From the NCBI RefSeq assembly GCF_004208415.1, contig NZ_CP035758.1, positions 10,354,001 to 10,418,000 on the forward strand: DNA of 64,000 nucleotides, in the 5' to 3' direction. The notes below the pieces were generated by a model that searched no databases, was not told where the DNA came from, and saw only the letters and a program-made list of their open reading frames with translations. A program made the position numbers and the translations under genes. This DNA is from Ktedonosporobacter rubrisoli. GTDB lineage: Bacteria; Chloroflexota; Ktedonobacteria; Ktedonobacterales; Ktedonobacteraceae. Within the stretch, counting starts at the first letter, position 1. Each line of letters begins with the position of its first letter. Of this stretch, positions 16,501 through 25,401 are shown piece by piece.

Positions 16501-17871
16501 TTAGTTCAGTGGGAGAACCCGGCGGTACTTTCCGCCGGGAGATTGCTCCGGTGCTTCCTCTGCATGTTCGAGGGTGACATGTTCGAGTTGAGAGGAGGCG
16601 AGGAGGTGCGCTATCTCGGCATGGATTGTCTCCCATACCCGCTCTGGATCGGAACCCGTTGCCGTTTTCAGACGGACTCGAAGAGTGGTGGGGGCGGTCT
16701 GCACAATCTGGAACAACTCGATTCCCGGTGTCCGATCCACCAGCGTGGCGAACGCCAGCGGCGCGATGCTGACCTGTTTGCCGCCTTCTGTAGGGAAGGT
16801 AAGCACGTCAGCGGCACGACCCTGGACGCGGATCGCGGGCAAGGAACTACCGCATGGGCAAGGGTCGGGACGCACGAGGATGCTGTCGCCCAGATCGTAG
16901 CGGAGAATCGGCTGTACTCGATTAGCGAGGTTGGAAATCAGGACCGTGTGCGACCACTCGCCCGGTGGGAGAGGCTGATAGTTTGCGTCCACCGCCTCGA
17001 TCACTACCCAGTCGAGGTTCGCATGATACCACCCGTGTGTACATTTGGAGCTGAGAAAGGGGCATTCGGTCGCACCATAGACATCACGCACGTTGGCATG
17101 GAAGAGTCTGGCAAGCCGATCGTACTCGCTGGCTGCGAGTGTTTCCCCAGCAGGTTCTAGCAATACCGGGTGGATATGCAAGCGCCCGGCAGCCTGCTCG
17201 TCTGCGAGCATTTGTATCACGCTCCCATACCCGATGACGATGGCTGGACGGAACTGATTGAGCTGAGCGACGAGCTCCGGCAGAGGGAGATGCACTGAGA
17301 AGAACTGGACCGCTGAGCGTAGCAAGGGATTGGCCTTACGGATGCGGGTTGCGCCGGCGGCGACAAGGAAGTGTCCACCGGTCGCGACCACTACGGCCAT
17401 CCGCCCGCCTCCGGCAAGGAGCCTGATTACATCACTGACGCCAAGCCAATGACCCATCATGGGGAGCGTGAGGGAGAGATTCACGGCAATGGCCCGATCA
17501 TCCATAAGAAAGATTCCCCGATTTCCCGTGGTCCCTGAGGTGGTGGCCAGCAGGTACTTGCCAAGGTAGCGCTCGCCGATCAGGTCAGGGGTGTTGACGA
17601 ACGCACGCACCTGCTCGATCTTCACGTCGCGGTCAGTGACCCAATCGTCAAAGCGGATCATCAGTTCTTGCTTCCTGACGATCGGGAGCAGTTGGGGGTC
17701 CTCAATCTTTTCAGGGAGATCCTGATACTGTTTGCGATAGTAAAGCGAGTGGGTGCGTGCGAAACTGACCATCTCGGCAAGGCGAGTGCGTTGCCGCTGC
17801 ATGATCGCGCTTGCACCTTGCTTTCGGGCTTTGCGCGTATCACGCAACAACCACAGAGGATGTTCGTTCAT
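16501..17871 (-). CDS. Phenylacetate-CoA-ligase-like adenylate-forming enzyme
   Basis: ATG at 17871 is preceded by AAAGGAAACATC; the open frame upstream to 18015 has no support. The 456-residue protein has the P-loop-like TTSGTTGNRG (about residues 109-118), an acyl-adenylate motif VYGATECP, and YDLGDSILV with the ribose-binding Asp, followed by a PCPCGSSLP segment typical of the PaaK/CapK/coenzyme F390 synthetase branch. These enzymes activate a carboxylate as an acyl-adenylate and usually pass it to CoA or another acceptor. It is divergent from a TetR regulator, with a P450 scrap between. It differs from the PaaK at 30656; its substrate is unknown and a secondary-metabolite role is plausible. 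Confidence 0.85.
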   Translation of the reverse strand: MNEHPLWLLRDTRKARKQGASAIMQRQRTRLAEMVSFARTHSLYYRKQYQDLPEKIEDPQLLPIVRKQELMIRFDDWVTDRDVKIEQVRAFVNTPDLIGERYLGKYLLATTSGTTGNRGIFLMDDRAIAVNLSLTLPMMGHWLGVSDVIRLLAGGGRMAVVVATGGHFLVAAGATRIRKANPLLRSAVQFFSVHLPLPELVAQLNQFRPAIVIGYGSVIQMLADEQAAGRLHIHPVLLEPAGETLAASEYDRLARLFHANVRDVYGATECPFLSSKCTHGWYHANLDWVVIEAVDANYQPLPPGEWSHTVLISNLANRVQPILRYDLGDSILVRPDPCPCGSSLPAIRVQGRAADVLTFPTEGGKQVSIAPLAFATLVDRTPGIELFQIVQTAPTTLRVRLKTATGSDPERVWETIHAEIAHLLASSQLEHVTLEHAEEAPEQSPGGKYRRVLPLN

Positions 17872-17993
17872 GATGTTTCCTTTGAACTTTTTTTTAGAGG
17901 TGCTGTCGTGAGGACAAGAACAGCTCACTTCTGCAGGAAAGGAGAGCTGAAAGTCCTCACGTTCTCTTTTCGAGAAGCACTGATCCATGTTGT

Positions 17994-18130
17994 CTAAAAC
18001 AGGACTGGTAAGCACATGATTCCGCGCAAACCGAAGGCGCGTGTCCAGGTGAGGTGTTCAGGTTCGCACGCGAGACGCAAACGAGGCAGACGGCGCAGTA
18101 AGGTGCCAAAGGCGATGTGTCCATACTTGG
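17994..18130 (-). pseudogene. Cytochrome P450 C-terminal fragment lacking the haem loop
   Basis: The minus strand reads HIAFG then directly TLLRRLPRLRLA, then LTWTRAFGLRG and LPVLF before a stop at 17994. This is the P450 C-terminus. In intact P450s the HxAFG segment is followed by the haem-binding F-x-x-G-x-x-x-C-x-G loop and helix L, about 30 residues that are missing here. No upstream P450 sequence is seen in the TetR leader. It is therefore an internally deleted relic, and a neighbour of the adenylating enzyme may once have been an oxidative partner. Confidence 0.7.
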
Positions 18131-18258
18131 GTAGCTCCTTTTGCAACAAAGTACAAGATAAGTGATATACTGTTGTCTAACGTGAGTGTAGCCGAAGCTT
18201 GGGCCAGATTCAAGAAACAGATTGCCCAGGATGTTGCAGATGCAACAAAGGAGGAAAA

Positions 18259-18906
18259 ATGACGCGCGAACGCACCGATTTACGGGTGAGACGGACGCAC
18301 GCGCTTCTTCAGAAGACGCTGATTGACTTGATAGCCGAGAAAGGGTTTGATGCCGTCACCGTTGGGGATATTGCCGAGCGAGCGATGGTCAACCGATCAA
18401 CGTTCTATCGCCACTATCCAGACAAATATGCTGTGGTGACCAGTATCTTTGAGGGCGCAGTTGACCAGGTGATCAGCGAGCTTGGGCAGGAGCACTTGCA
18501 AGCGCTCAATTGGATGGCGGGGGTACCTGGCCCTGAAGCCAAATGGGAAGTTTCACCGGAGTGGCAGCGGGCACTGGCTGCCTGGGTTGCGTTCTTTGAA
18601 CACTTCGCTAAGCACGCAAAACTGTACCAGACGATGCTTGGCAAACAGGGGAGTTCCTGGTTTACCATCCAGATGCGCTCCTACATAGCCGAGGTATTGT
18701 ACCAGCGGTCACAGCTCTCGCATCAGAAGATGGTGCAGAAAAGAGATGATGAGAACACGATGCCGGAGGAAGTGATGATTGTGTGTGTGGCGAACTGGTT
18801 CGTGGGAATGTTGACCTGGTGGTTGGAGAGTGGGTTGGTAGCATCTCCCCATCAGGTAGCCATATGGTGTGTGCGCTTTCTTGTCCACGGATCTTTCCAC
18901 CCCTGA
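18259..18906 (+). CDS. TetR/AcrR-family transcriptional regulator
   Basis: ATG at 18259 follows AAGGAGG by 5 nt. The 215-residue protein begins with the TetR helix-turn-helix: LIDLIAEKGFDAVTVGDIAE then NRSTFYRHYPDKYAVV, matching the canonical F-Y-x-H-F-x-x-K segment (here Y-R-H-Y-P-D-K). The C-terminal two-thirds are the ligand-binding and dimer domain, with a hydrophobic tail like TetR_C domains of the DhaS/YxaF type. It is divergent from the phenylacetate-CoA-ligase-like gene, about 390 bp away. Regulation of that gene is inferred from position. Confidence 0.92.
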   Translation: MTRERTDLRVRRTHALLQKTLIDLIAEKGFDAVTVGDIAERAMVNRSTFYRHYPDKYAVVTSIFEGAVDQVISELGQEHLQALNWMAGVPGPEAKWEVSPEWQRALAAWVAFFEHFAKHAKLYQTMLGKQGSSWFTIQMRSYIAEVLYQRSQLSHQKMVQKRDDENTMPEEVMIVCVANWFVGMLTWWLESGLVASPHQVAIWCVRFLVHGSFHP

Positions 18907-19317
18907 GTTTCTGAGTGCCGCAGGAAGCGAGGTTGGAAGAGGAGCAAATCATCCCCGTCTAGGAATTGTTTAGGAAAATTCCATAGCGCATTCTGTGGGA
19001 GGAACTCGTCCAAAAATGTTTCAAGCCCCATCAGCTTCCACGAGCCGATGCACTCATCGTCTATGCAATTGTATAAGATAATCAGCTCTCAACTGCTCCC
19101 CATTGAGGGAAATGGTAGGTACTCAGCTCATTCTAGTTCACGAAACTGATCAATAGCAAGAGGGCCTATGAATTTACTTGGATGGTCCTTGTACATTTTT
19201 ATTGTCTGTTTGTTGACATTTCCTTCTCTTCTTATTTACAGTAGAAGTAATCTCTGTTTTCTTCCATTGTAGACAGTCCTCGTTTTATGCGCTAACAAAG
19301 CAAATGGTAAGGGTAAT
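18907..19317. other. Intergenic stretch without a supported gene
   Basis: About 410 bp of AT-richer sequence. No gene, RNA or strong repeat is seen. It presumably holds the promoter of the coiled-coil gene at 19318. Confidence 0.4.
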
Positions 19318-21144
19318 ATGGAAGTACATCAAGAACTCTGCATTCCCATCAAAGATCACGAACGCGAACGAGAAGCACGAGCACTTTTCCAATTTTTTGT
19401 CGATGCAGAGCAACATGGGCAACATTTTACATATAACACTATTCGTAAGCGTTTCCCCTATAGCAGAAGTACCATCAGCAAGTACGCACGCAATTTCTGG
19501 AGTTGGTTTTTACGTAATGAAGAACAGGTGCGAGGAAAACCATTTACGTTTTCGTGTCAAGGGCTGATTGGCTATCCAGTGGACTATTTTATTCTGGCTC
19601 ATCAACGGAATCAGGGCAAGTATTTCTGGCAATTTGCAAAAGCTATGAAAGATGCTGAAGAACGGACAGAACGAGCCGGAAGTGCCAAACAGCAAGCCGC
19701 AGCAGCGATGCCACAAACACCTCCATTGGTTTTCACCTCTGATGTCCCTGGGCAAGAACTCCCAGAGGAACCACATATTGAAGTAATTCAAGATGAAGAA
19801 GAGGGTGAAGAGCTGGCGTTAGGGCACGTACCACAAGATGAGGAAGAAGAGGAATACAAAGAGGCATCACCATTGATGAAGCCGGTATTTGTCACGGAAT
19901 CAGAGCCAAGAGAACGGAGAGAGCATGCTCATCTTGGACCTTTCGACGACCAGCAGGAGCAGGATGAGCCAAAACAAGAGGTACTGGAAGTTCCTCTTCT
20001 TCTCTCCAAACAAAAAGGAGAGGTAGGAGACGACATAACCACATCACTGTCGGCAGCATCAGAGCCGCCGCCAGGAGAGCCTGTTCCTATCGCTACTCCT
20101 CCATCTGCACTGGAAGTGCCGTCTTCTGCACCTTCTCTTATTGTCACACCACCAGGCCCAACCACCACAATGGAAAGGATCTTTGAGATGTTAGGCTTCT
20201 CAAGAAAGAACCGTGAAGCATTGGAGCAACAATTACGCCTGGCTGTAGAAACGCTGACGGGGCAGCTTTCCCAGGAACGAGAGCAACTTAGTCGCGAAGT
20301 GACAAGCGCTCTGGAGCCCGTCAAGCACACTCTGGAGGAACATGCCCAGCAGATCGCTCTTCTCCCCACAGAAGTGTCCCAACTGCGTGCCGATGTCATC
20401 GGTCAGGTGCAAGCCGTCAAAGAGCAGGTGCTGATCGTCGAACAGACCCTCTCCCAGGAACAACGGTTCCGTGAGCAGATCGCTGGTAATGTAGAGGAGC
20501 TGATCGAAGAGATCCGCCAATCACGGACTCCACCCGATTTCTCACCAATGGTAGATGCTCTCGGCAGCAGGATGCGAGAGATCGAACAGACCCTGACAGA
20601 AATTATCAAGCAATCGTCCACGCCACCCGATCTTTCCTCCATCCGTGATACGCTCCAAAGCAGCTCTGAGCACTTGCAGCATGTTCTGCTCTCGGCACTT
20701 CAAAAGCCAGACGCTCTTCCTGGGTTACCACAGATAGTAGAGGCTCTCGCCGAGGTGCAGCATCAGGTGAGTCATCAATTGCCCGAGATGACAGTCAAGG
20801 CCATCGATGCCCAGCAACGCATAGAAGAGCGGCTCACTTCCCTGATGAAGCAGTTTGCGGACCGTCCTCCTGTACCGGCAAACAACGGGCAGGTACGAGC
20901 CATCCAAGCCTCCATTCGGAATGCCAAAACAAAGGCCCAGGACGCGCTTGATACGCTTTATCAGGAATGTATGGCCTGGTTGGACGAACTGGATCATCAT
21001 ATGCAAAAGCTTCAACAAGGACATAAGGATTCGAATAAGTCTATTCAAACGATTCAAGCTTTCATTGCTCCTGCTGAAGAGAAAGCATCACCTGATGCAG
21101 AGGAATCGCAAAACGGAATGGCAGCAGATGAGGCTCAGGAATAG
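19318..21144 (+). CDS. Large coiled-coil protein with N-terminal helix-turn-helix-like domain, function unknown
   Basis: The protein has 608 residues. Residues about 15-100 form a compact domain with FTYNTIRKRFPYSRSTISKY, which looks like a winged-helix or HTH unit. Residues about 120-270 are acidic and Pro-rich, with many Glu/Asp runs, and are probably disordered. Residues about 285-590 are a long heptad-like coiled coil with repeated segments around IEEIRQSRTPPDFSP and LTEIIKQSSTPPDLSS. The design, a DNA-binding-like head, a flexible linker and a long coiled coil, recalls accessory or plasmid segregation and structural proteins, but no family was recognised. It stands alone, convergent with the NmrA-like gene, and is followed by a 36-bp palindrome. 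No function is claimed. Confidence 0.75.
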   Translation: MEVHQELCIPIKDHEREREARALFQFFVDAEQHGQHFTYNTIRKRFPYSRSTISKYARNFWSWFLRNEEQVRGKPFTFSCQGLIGYPVDYFILAHQRNQGKYFWQFAKAMKDAEERTERAGSAKQQAAAAMPQTPPLVFTSDVPGQELPEEPHIEVIQDEEEGEELALGHVPQDEEEEEYKEASPLMKPVFVTESEPRERREHAHLGPFDDQQEQDEPKQEVLEVPLLLSKQKGEVGDDITTSLSAASEPPPGEPVPIATPPSALEVPSSAPSLIVTPPGPTTTMERIFEMLGFSRKNREALEQQLRLAVETLTGQLSQEREQLSREVTSALEPVKHTLEEHAQQIALLPTEVSQLRADVIGQVQAVKEQVLIVEQTLSQEQRFREQIAGNVEELIEEIRQSRTPPDFSPMVDALGSRMREIEQTLTEIIKQSSTPPDLSSIRDTLQSSSEHLQHVLLSALQKPDALPGLPQIVEALAEVQHQVSHQLPEMTVKAIDAQQRIEERLTSLMKQFADRPPVPANNGQVRAIQASIRNAKTKAQDALDTLYQECMAWLDELDHHMQKLQQGHKDSNKSIQTIQAFIAPAEEKASPDAEESQNGMAADEAQE

Positions 21145-21208
21145 GAGGCGGCAAATAACGTTGTCGATTAAAGCCCTGCAACATGTGCCAAAACCGTTGG
21201 TTTCTCAA

Positions 21209-21244
21209 GACTCCATATGTAACTGTACAGTTACATATGGAGTC
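21209..21244. repeat. Perfect 36-bp palindrome between convergent genes
   Basis: The half-site GACTCCATATGTAACTGT is followed immediately by its exact complement, with no loop. It lies 65 bp after the coiled-coil stop and 72 bp before the end of the convergent NmrA-like gene. There is no T-run, so an intrinsic terminator is not obvious. It could be a cruciform, a bidirectional stop, or a protein-binding site with a TGTAACTGTACAGTTACA core. Confidence 0.85.
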
Positions 21245-21315
21245 GAGTACAGTCGATTTGCTCTTAGCCTCTTTCTGCTGGATCAAACGTGAAATGGCCA
21301 AAGGTATACTCCTTG

Positions 21316-22089
21316 TTAAGCGCGCCGTTGCAGAAATTCCTCCCAGGTGACATGACCCACCATACGAGTGGGAGCGAGATTCACACCACCCCTGAAACCG
21401 TCATAGATCTCACCCTGCAATGGTTCCGTTCGGATCACACGTTGTTTGTTCGAGTGACGTGCATAGCTCTCCGCCATCTCTTCAAGTGTCAGAATCTGTG
21501 GCCCTCCCATTACAGGAGCATATCCAGCGGCTGAACCTTCCGCCAGCTTGGCGAGTCCCAGGGCAACCTCACTCATCTCAATAGATTGGAAACTCATTCC
21601 CATAGGCAGCGTAATTGTCCCCGCCTGTTCGTCTTCGCCGGAAGTAATAAACTGTAAAGGGAACGTGTGAAATTGCGTGGCTCGCAAGATTGTCCAGGGA
21701 ACGCTCGATTGCGTGACCATCTTCTCCACTTCAAGTTTGGCTTTGAAGTAGGAAAACTTGCTTTCTTCCACACCGGCAATGGAAATGTAAAGCAGATGTG
21801 GTACGCCATTTTCGGCTGCGGCATCAAGAAGATGCCGCGCTCCTTGCAGTTCGGTGACATATCCTGGCTCGAAGGCAGTAGCAGTGTGAATAATTGCATC
21901 TACCCCTCTTGTCGCTTCCGCCAGTCCGCTCCCTGCACGCAGATCTCCGGTATAGACCTCTACATCCTGAGGTATGGAGGGGTTTGCTACTTGCGTGTAA
22001 GCGCGAACTCGGTGCTGGCGCCCAAGCAAGAGGCGAACGACTTGCCGCCCTAAATTCCCTGTTGCTCCTGTAATGAGGATCTTTAACAT
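21316..22089 (-). CDS. NmrA-like atypical short-chain dehydrogenase (NAD(P)-binding)
   Basis: The protein has 257 residues. The N-terminus LKILITGATGNLGRQVVRLL is a full GxxGxxG dinucleotide-binding motif, followed by IIHTATAF and YISIAGVEESKFSYFKAK, where the usual Tyr-x-x-x-Lys is present as Y-F-K-A-K-like spacing. This places it with NmrA/SDR_a5-type redox sensors and NAD(P)-binding epimerase-like proteins, which may be reductases or non-catalytic redox sensors. It is the last gene of the minus-strand run with the MFS exporter and the FAD oxidoreductase. Confidence 0.88.
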   Translation of the reverse strand: MLKILITGATGNLGRQVVRLLLGRQHRVRAYTQVANPSIPQDVEVYTGDLRAGSGLAEATRGVDAIIHTATAFEPGYVTELQGARHLLDAAAENGVPHLLYISIAGVEESKFSYFKAKLEVEKMVTQSSVPWTILRATQFHTFPLQFITSGEDEQAGTITLPMGMSFQSIEMSEVALGLAKLAEGSAAGYAPVMGGPQILTLEEMAESYARHSNKQRVIRTEPLQGEIYDGFRGGVNLAPTRMVGHVTWEEFLQRRA

Positions 22090-22173
22090 GTTTTATTTCC
22101 TTTTTTTGTACAAGTTACTTTTGTAGAGAACGCTGTTCCCTTTTTATTAGGAATTTGCCTTTCGATACGGCCT

Positions 22174-23679
22174 CTATTCATTTGACCGCTTCTCTTTGCG
22201 AGAAATGTTGCTTGTATCTCCAGGTAGATCAGGCGCACGTACCACGATGAGTGCTACTAGCAGAGCCACAAGTGCGAAGATGGTCGCCGCGATGAAGGCC
22301 CAATGGTAGCCAATAACAACAGAGTCCCTCTGGCCCGGATGAGCAGTGTGAGCAGTGGCAACAGTGACAAGCACGGCAATCCCAACAGCTGCTCCCACCT
22401 GCTGCACTGTATTGAAGAGGCCGGAGGCCAGACCCTGGTCGCTGTCCCCGACCCCAGTCGTAGCTGCAATACTGGCTGCCACGAATCCACCTCCCAGGCC
22501 AAGCGCTAGTAGGAGTGTGGCTGGAAGCACCACGCTGAGATAGTCGCCCTCTGTACCCAGACGTACAAACAGGAACGCTCCAGCCGCTAGGAGCACCATC
22601 GCTCCAATGAGCATCTTTCGCATACCCAGATGCGAAACCAGGCGAGCGGCAGCGTTGGAGAACACCATGATGAGCAACGTTTGGGGCAGAAAGGCGAGGC
22701 CAGCTTCTAATGGAGAGGAACCTCGTACTTGCTGCAAGTAAAGGGTCAGGAAGAAGGTCTCCCCGGAGAGAATGGCAAGCATCAGCATTGCCACCAGATT
22801 GCCACCTACCAGCGTGCGTCGTCGGAAGATATGTAAAGGGATAAGGGCCTCCTGTGTACGCCTCTCTAGGATGAGAAAGACGATGAGCAAGCCAATGCCT
22901 CCCACCAGCGGAACAAGAGTACCCGCCTCGGCGAAGCCTTTATTTGCTGCCTCGCTTAATCCATAGACGAGCCCGATCAAACTGGCAGTGATGAGCAGAG
23001 CGCCAGGCAGATCCAGACGCCCCTGGGTGCGCCCCCGGCTTTCGCTTAGGGCGAGAGGTACAAGCACGATGGCAGCGATACCAATTGGCACATTGACCAG
23101 GAACACCCAGCGCCAGGAGAGTTCGGTGAGCAGGCTCCCGACAATGATCCCAGCTGCACCGCCCCCAGCGGAGGCCGCTCCCCATACACCGAGCGCACGG
23201 TTCCGTTCGCGGCCTTCGGCGAAGGATTTCATCAGCAGGGCAAGCGCAGCGGGCGAAATTATTGCCGCTCCCAGCCCTTGAAGCAGGCGACCCCCAACGA
23301 GCATGATTTGTGACTGTGCAATGCCGCCGAGCAGAGAGGCCAGGGTGAAAATGATCAGGCCAACCCAGAAGCAGAAACGGCGTCCAAAGAGATCGCTGGC
23401 CCGACTTCCTAGCAAAAGAAAGCCTCCAAAGGCGAGCGAATAGCCAGTTACGACCCATTGGAGGGTTCCAGAATCAAAGCCAAGTTCACGCTGAATCGAG
23501 GGCAAACCAACGATGACGATGGCAGTGTCCAGGATCAGGATAAACTGCATACTACAGAGCAAGGCAAGCACCAGCCAGCTTCTTGGCTGCTCGGCTGCCT
23601 CTGACGTATGGGCCAATGCCGCATGGATCGACGAAGAGAGCGCACCCTGAAGCGGCTGCTTGTGCTGACTACTTTCCAT
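22174..23679 (-). CDS. MFS multidrug exporter, DHA2 (14-helix, EmrB/QacA) type
   Basis: The protein has 501 residues. About 14 hydrophobic helices can be traced from residue 35. The conserved LDTAIVIVGLPSIQRELG helix (motif D1 region), GSRASDLFGRRFCFWVG (motif A) and GAAIISPAALALLM (antiporter motif C region) place it in the drug:H+ antiporter-2 family. Its start overlaps the end of the FAD oxidoreductase by 11 nt, which shows tight co-transcription and probable translational coupling. It likely exports a product or substrate of the neighbouring oxidoreductases. The C-terminus is short and basic. Confidence 0.92.
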   Translation of the reverse strand: MESSQHKQPLQGALSSSIHAALAHTSEAAEQPRSWLVLALLCSMQFILILDTAIVIVGLPSIQRELGFDSGTLQWVVTGYSLAFGGFLLLGSRASDLFGRRFCFWVGLIIFTLASLLGGIAQSQIMLVGGRLLQGLGAAIISPAALALLMKSFAEGRERNRALGVWGAASAGGGAAGIIVGSLLTELSWRWVFLVNVPIGIAAIVLVPLALSESRGRTQGRLDLPGALLITASLIGLVYGLSEAANKGFAEAGTLVPLVGGIGLLIVFLILERRTQEALIPLHIFRRRTLVGGNLVAMLMLAILSGETFFLTLYLQQVRGSSPLEAGLAFLPQTLLIMVFSNAAARLVSHLGMRKMLIGAMVLLAAGAFLFVRLGTEGDYLSVVLPATLLLALGLGGGFVAASIAATTGVGDSDQGLASGLFNTVQQVGAAVGIAVLVTVATAHTAHPGQRDSVVIGYHWAFIAATIFALVALLVALIVVRAPDLPGDTSNISRKEKRSNE

Positions 23680-25039
23680 AATGTCTTAACCTTCTTTCAG
23701 CAGGCAGGATATTGTGGTTCTGGGCGAACACATTGTCGGGATCGTAGCTTGCTTTGATCCTGGCAAGGCGAGTATAGGTCTCCTCTGGGTAGGAATCAGT
23801 GACACTCTTTTCGCTGACTTCGCTCACAAAGTTGACATACGCTCCGCTGCTCATCAAGGCGAGGGGCTGCCACGCTGCCTGTCTGATCTGCCGAGCCTCC
23901 TCTTCAGTCACGCTCGATGGAGCAAACGTTGCCATGTAGACCACTGCTTCATTCTCGCGATGCGCAAACGCCGTGGCTTGAGGGCTGACCCGCGCCATAG
24001 CTCCACCAAGTGCGCGGATTTGAGCAATAGGTCTACCTGGCTGACCATAATGAGCAGCCAGGGTGGAAAGAGCTTCCCTGTCCATGGTTTTGAGAAAACC
24101 GCCGTGGTCAATCAGCCGAAGCCCAGGAGGAGGAGACACCTCGTCTTCCAGCATGGCGGCATAGGGCATCTTCTGAATGTTCTGCGAGCGCACTATACCT
24201 GAGTGCAAGAAAGGCTCAATCGCTTTCTTGGCTGCAGCCTGGTCTTCTCCCGCGTAACAGAGCTTCACTGTAATCTGGGGCGGTATCTGCGAACCAAATC
24301 CGGGAAAGAGTTCGATGGTAGAATTCAATGCTTCTGGAGCCTTGTGTATGGAGCTAGCCCATGCAGTGAGCACGGCTTCCGCTTCGCTCGCATCATAGAT
24401 GACCGATCCGCCAATAATGGTGTGGCAGGGTTGAGCGCGAAAGTCAAACGAGGTTACAACTCCGAAATTGCCGCCACCACCACGAATGGCCCAGAACAGA
24501 TGGGGATGCTCCTCGGCACTGACGCGCATAATACGCCCATCCGCTGTGACGAGTTCTGCCGCTTGCAAACTGTCAATCGTCAGACCATAGGTGCGCACGA
24601 GCCAGCCAATACCTCCACCCAGGGTTAAACCGCCGACACCAACCTGTTTCGTGTCGCCTGAGGAGAGGGCGAGGCCGTGAACCGCCAGTGCTTTCGCTAC
24701 ATCGCCCCAGCGAGCGCCAGCCCCAATACGCACCAGATGCTGTTCAGCATCAAGGAGCTCAATCTGCTGAATGTGTGTAAGGTCGAGCACAAGGCCACCA
24801 TTATGCATCGCCTGGCGACTCAATCCATGGCCGCCACTTCGCACAGACAATGGCAAGTCATGCTTGCGTGCAAAACTAATGGTTGTGACAACATCATTCG
24901 TGCTCTGCACATAGACAGTGATGGCTGAACTTCCCACCTGGTTGAAGAGTTGGTCTGGCCCATCAAACTCTGGGCTGTCAGGCACGACAACTTCTCCAGC
25001 TATGCGATTTTTTAATTCGGTAAACACATGTGAAATCAT
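23669..25039 (-). CDS. FAD-binding oxidoreductase of the berberine-bridge-enzyme-like family
   Basis: The protein has 456 residues. The FAD_binding_4 domain is visible from about residue 35, with VRSGGHGLS carrying the His that is covalently linked to FAD in this family. The GVGGLTLGGGIGWLVRTYG segment has no Cys at the place where bicovalent members have one, so a single covalent bond is expected. The C-terminal BBE motif YDPDNVFAQNHNI is intact. Members oxidise sugars, alkaloids or polyketide intermediates such as tetracyclines. The gene is followed by an overlapping MFS exporter and an NmrA-like reductase, suggesting a small modification-and-export unit. Confidence 0.92.
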   Translation of the reverse strand: MISHVFTELKNRIAGEVVVPDSPEFDGPDQLFNQVGSSAITVYVQSTNDVVTTISFARKHDLPLSVRSGGHGLSRQAMHNGGLVLDLTHIQQIELLDAEQHLVRIGAGARWGDVAKALAVHGLALSSGDTKQVGVGGLTLGGGIGWLVRTYGLTIDSLQAAELVTADGRIMRVSAEEHPHLFWAIRGGGGNFGVVTSFDFRAQPCHTIIGGSVIYDASEAEAVLTAWASSIHKAPEALNSTIELFPGFGSQIPPQITVKLCYAGEDQAAAKKAIEPFLHSGIVRSQNIQKMPYAAMLEDEVSPPPGLRLIDHGGFLKTMDREALSTLAAHYGQPGRPIAQIRALGGAMARVSPQATAFAHRENEAVVYMATFAPSSVTEEEARQIRQAAWQPLALMSSGAYVNFVSEVSEKSVTDSYPEETYTRLARIKASYDPDNVFAQNHNILPAERRLRHYGK

Positions 25040-25067
25040 AGATAAAGTATCCTTTCAGGGATCAGAA

Positions 25068-25289
25068 TCACTGTTCCTCCTGGTTCAGCAATAGCTCATC
25101 CGTCTCCAGGGAGAGCAGAACCAGGCCAAGGCTGCGGATTTTGAGCAGTATGCGATAAAGGGCGGCTTGATCGAGGGGTGAACCACACAAGGTAGTTCTG
25201 CCAGATGCCTCGGGGCGAATCTCCAGAGGCTCAAACCATTCTTGCCAGGATGGGTCTAGGTGTCCTTTGATCCAGATACGGCATTGCAT
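25068..25289 (-). CDS. Small conserved protein of 73 residues
   Basis: The ATG at 25289 is chosen because GGGAGGAAG precedes it; the frame is open to 25358. The protein reads RIWIKGHLDPSWQEWFEPLE, then TTLCGSPLDQAALYRILLKI and LGLVLLSLE. This layout occurs in small Chloroflexota and Actinobacteria proteins annotated as hypothetical, frequently next to LuxR or MFS genes. It looks like a compact alpha/beta protein with a buried hydrophobic C-terminus. Its role is unknown; it lies 28 bp before the FAD oxidoreductase gene in the same direction. Confidence 0.75.
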   Translation of the reverse strand: MQCRIWIKGHLDPSWQEWFEPLEIRPEASGRTTLCGSPLDQAALYRILLKIRSLGLVLLSLETDELLLNQEEQ

Positions 25290-25401
25290 GTTCAGCGTCT
25301 TCCTCCCTTCGTTCAGACTGGTTGGAGTATAAAACGCTGATGGATGAGTTGACATCATCCTATGGGATGGTTACGAGTGGATGAGGGAGAAGAGCAAAGA
25401 A

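Noticed and set aside
20000..21144. SMC/ParB identity for the 608-residue coiled-coil protein
   Set aside because: There are no Walker motifs, hinge or ParB CTPase motif, so only a descriptive label is justified.
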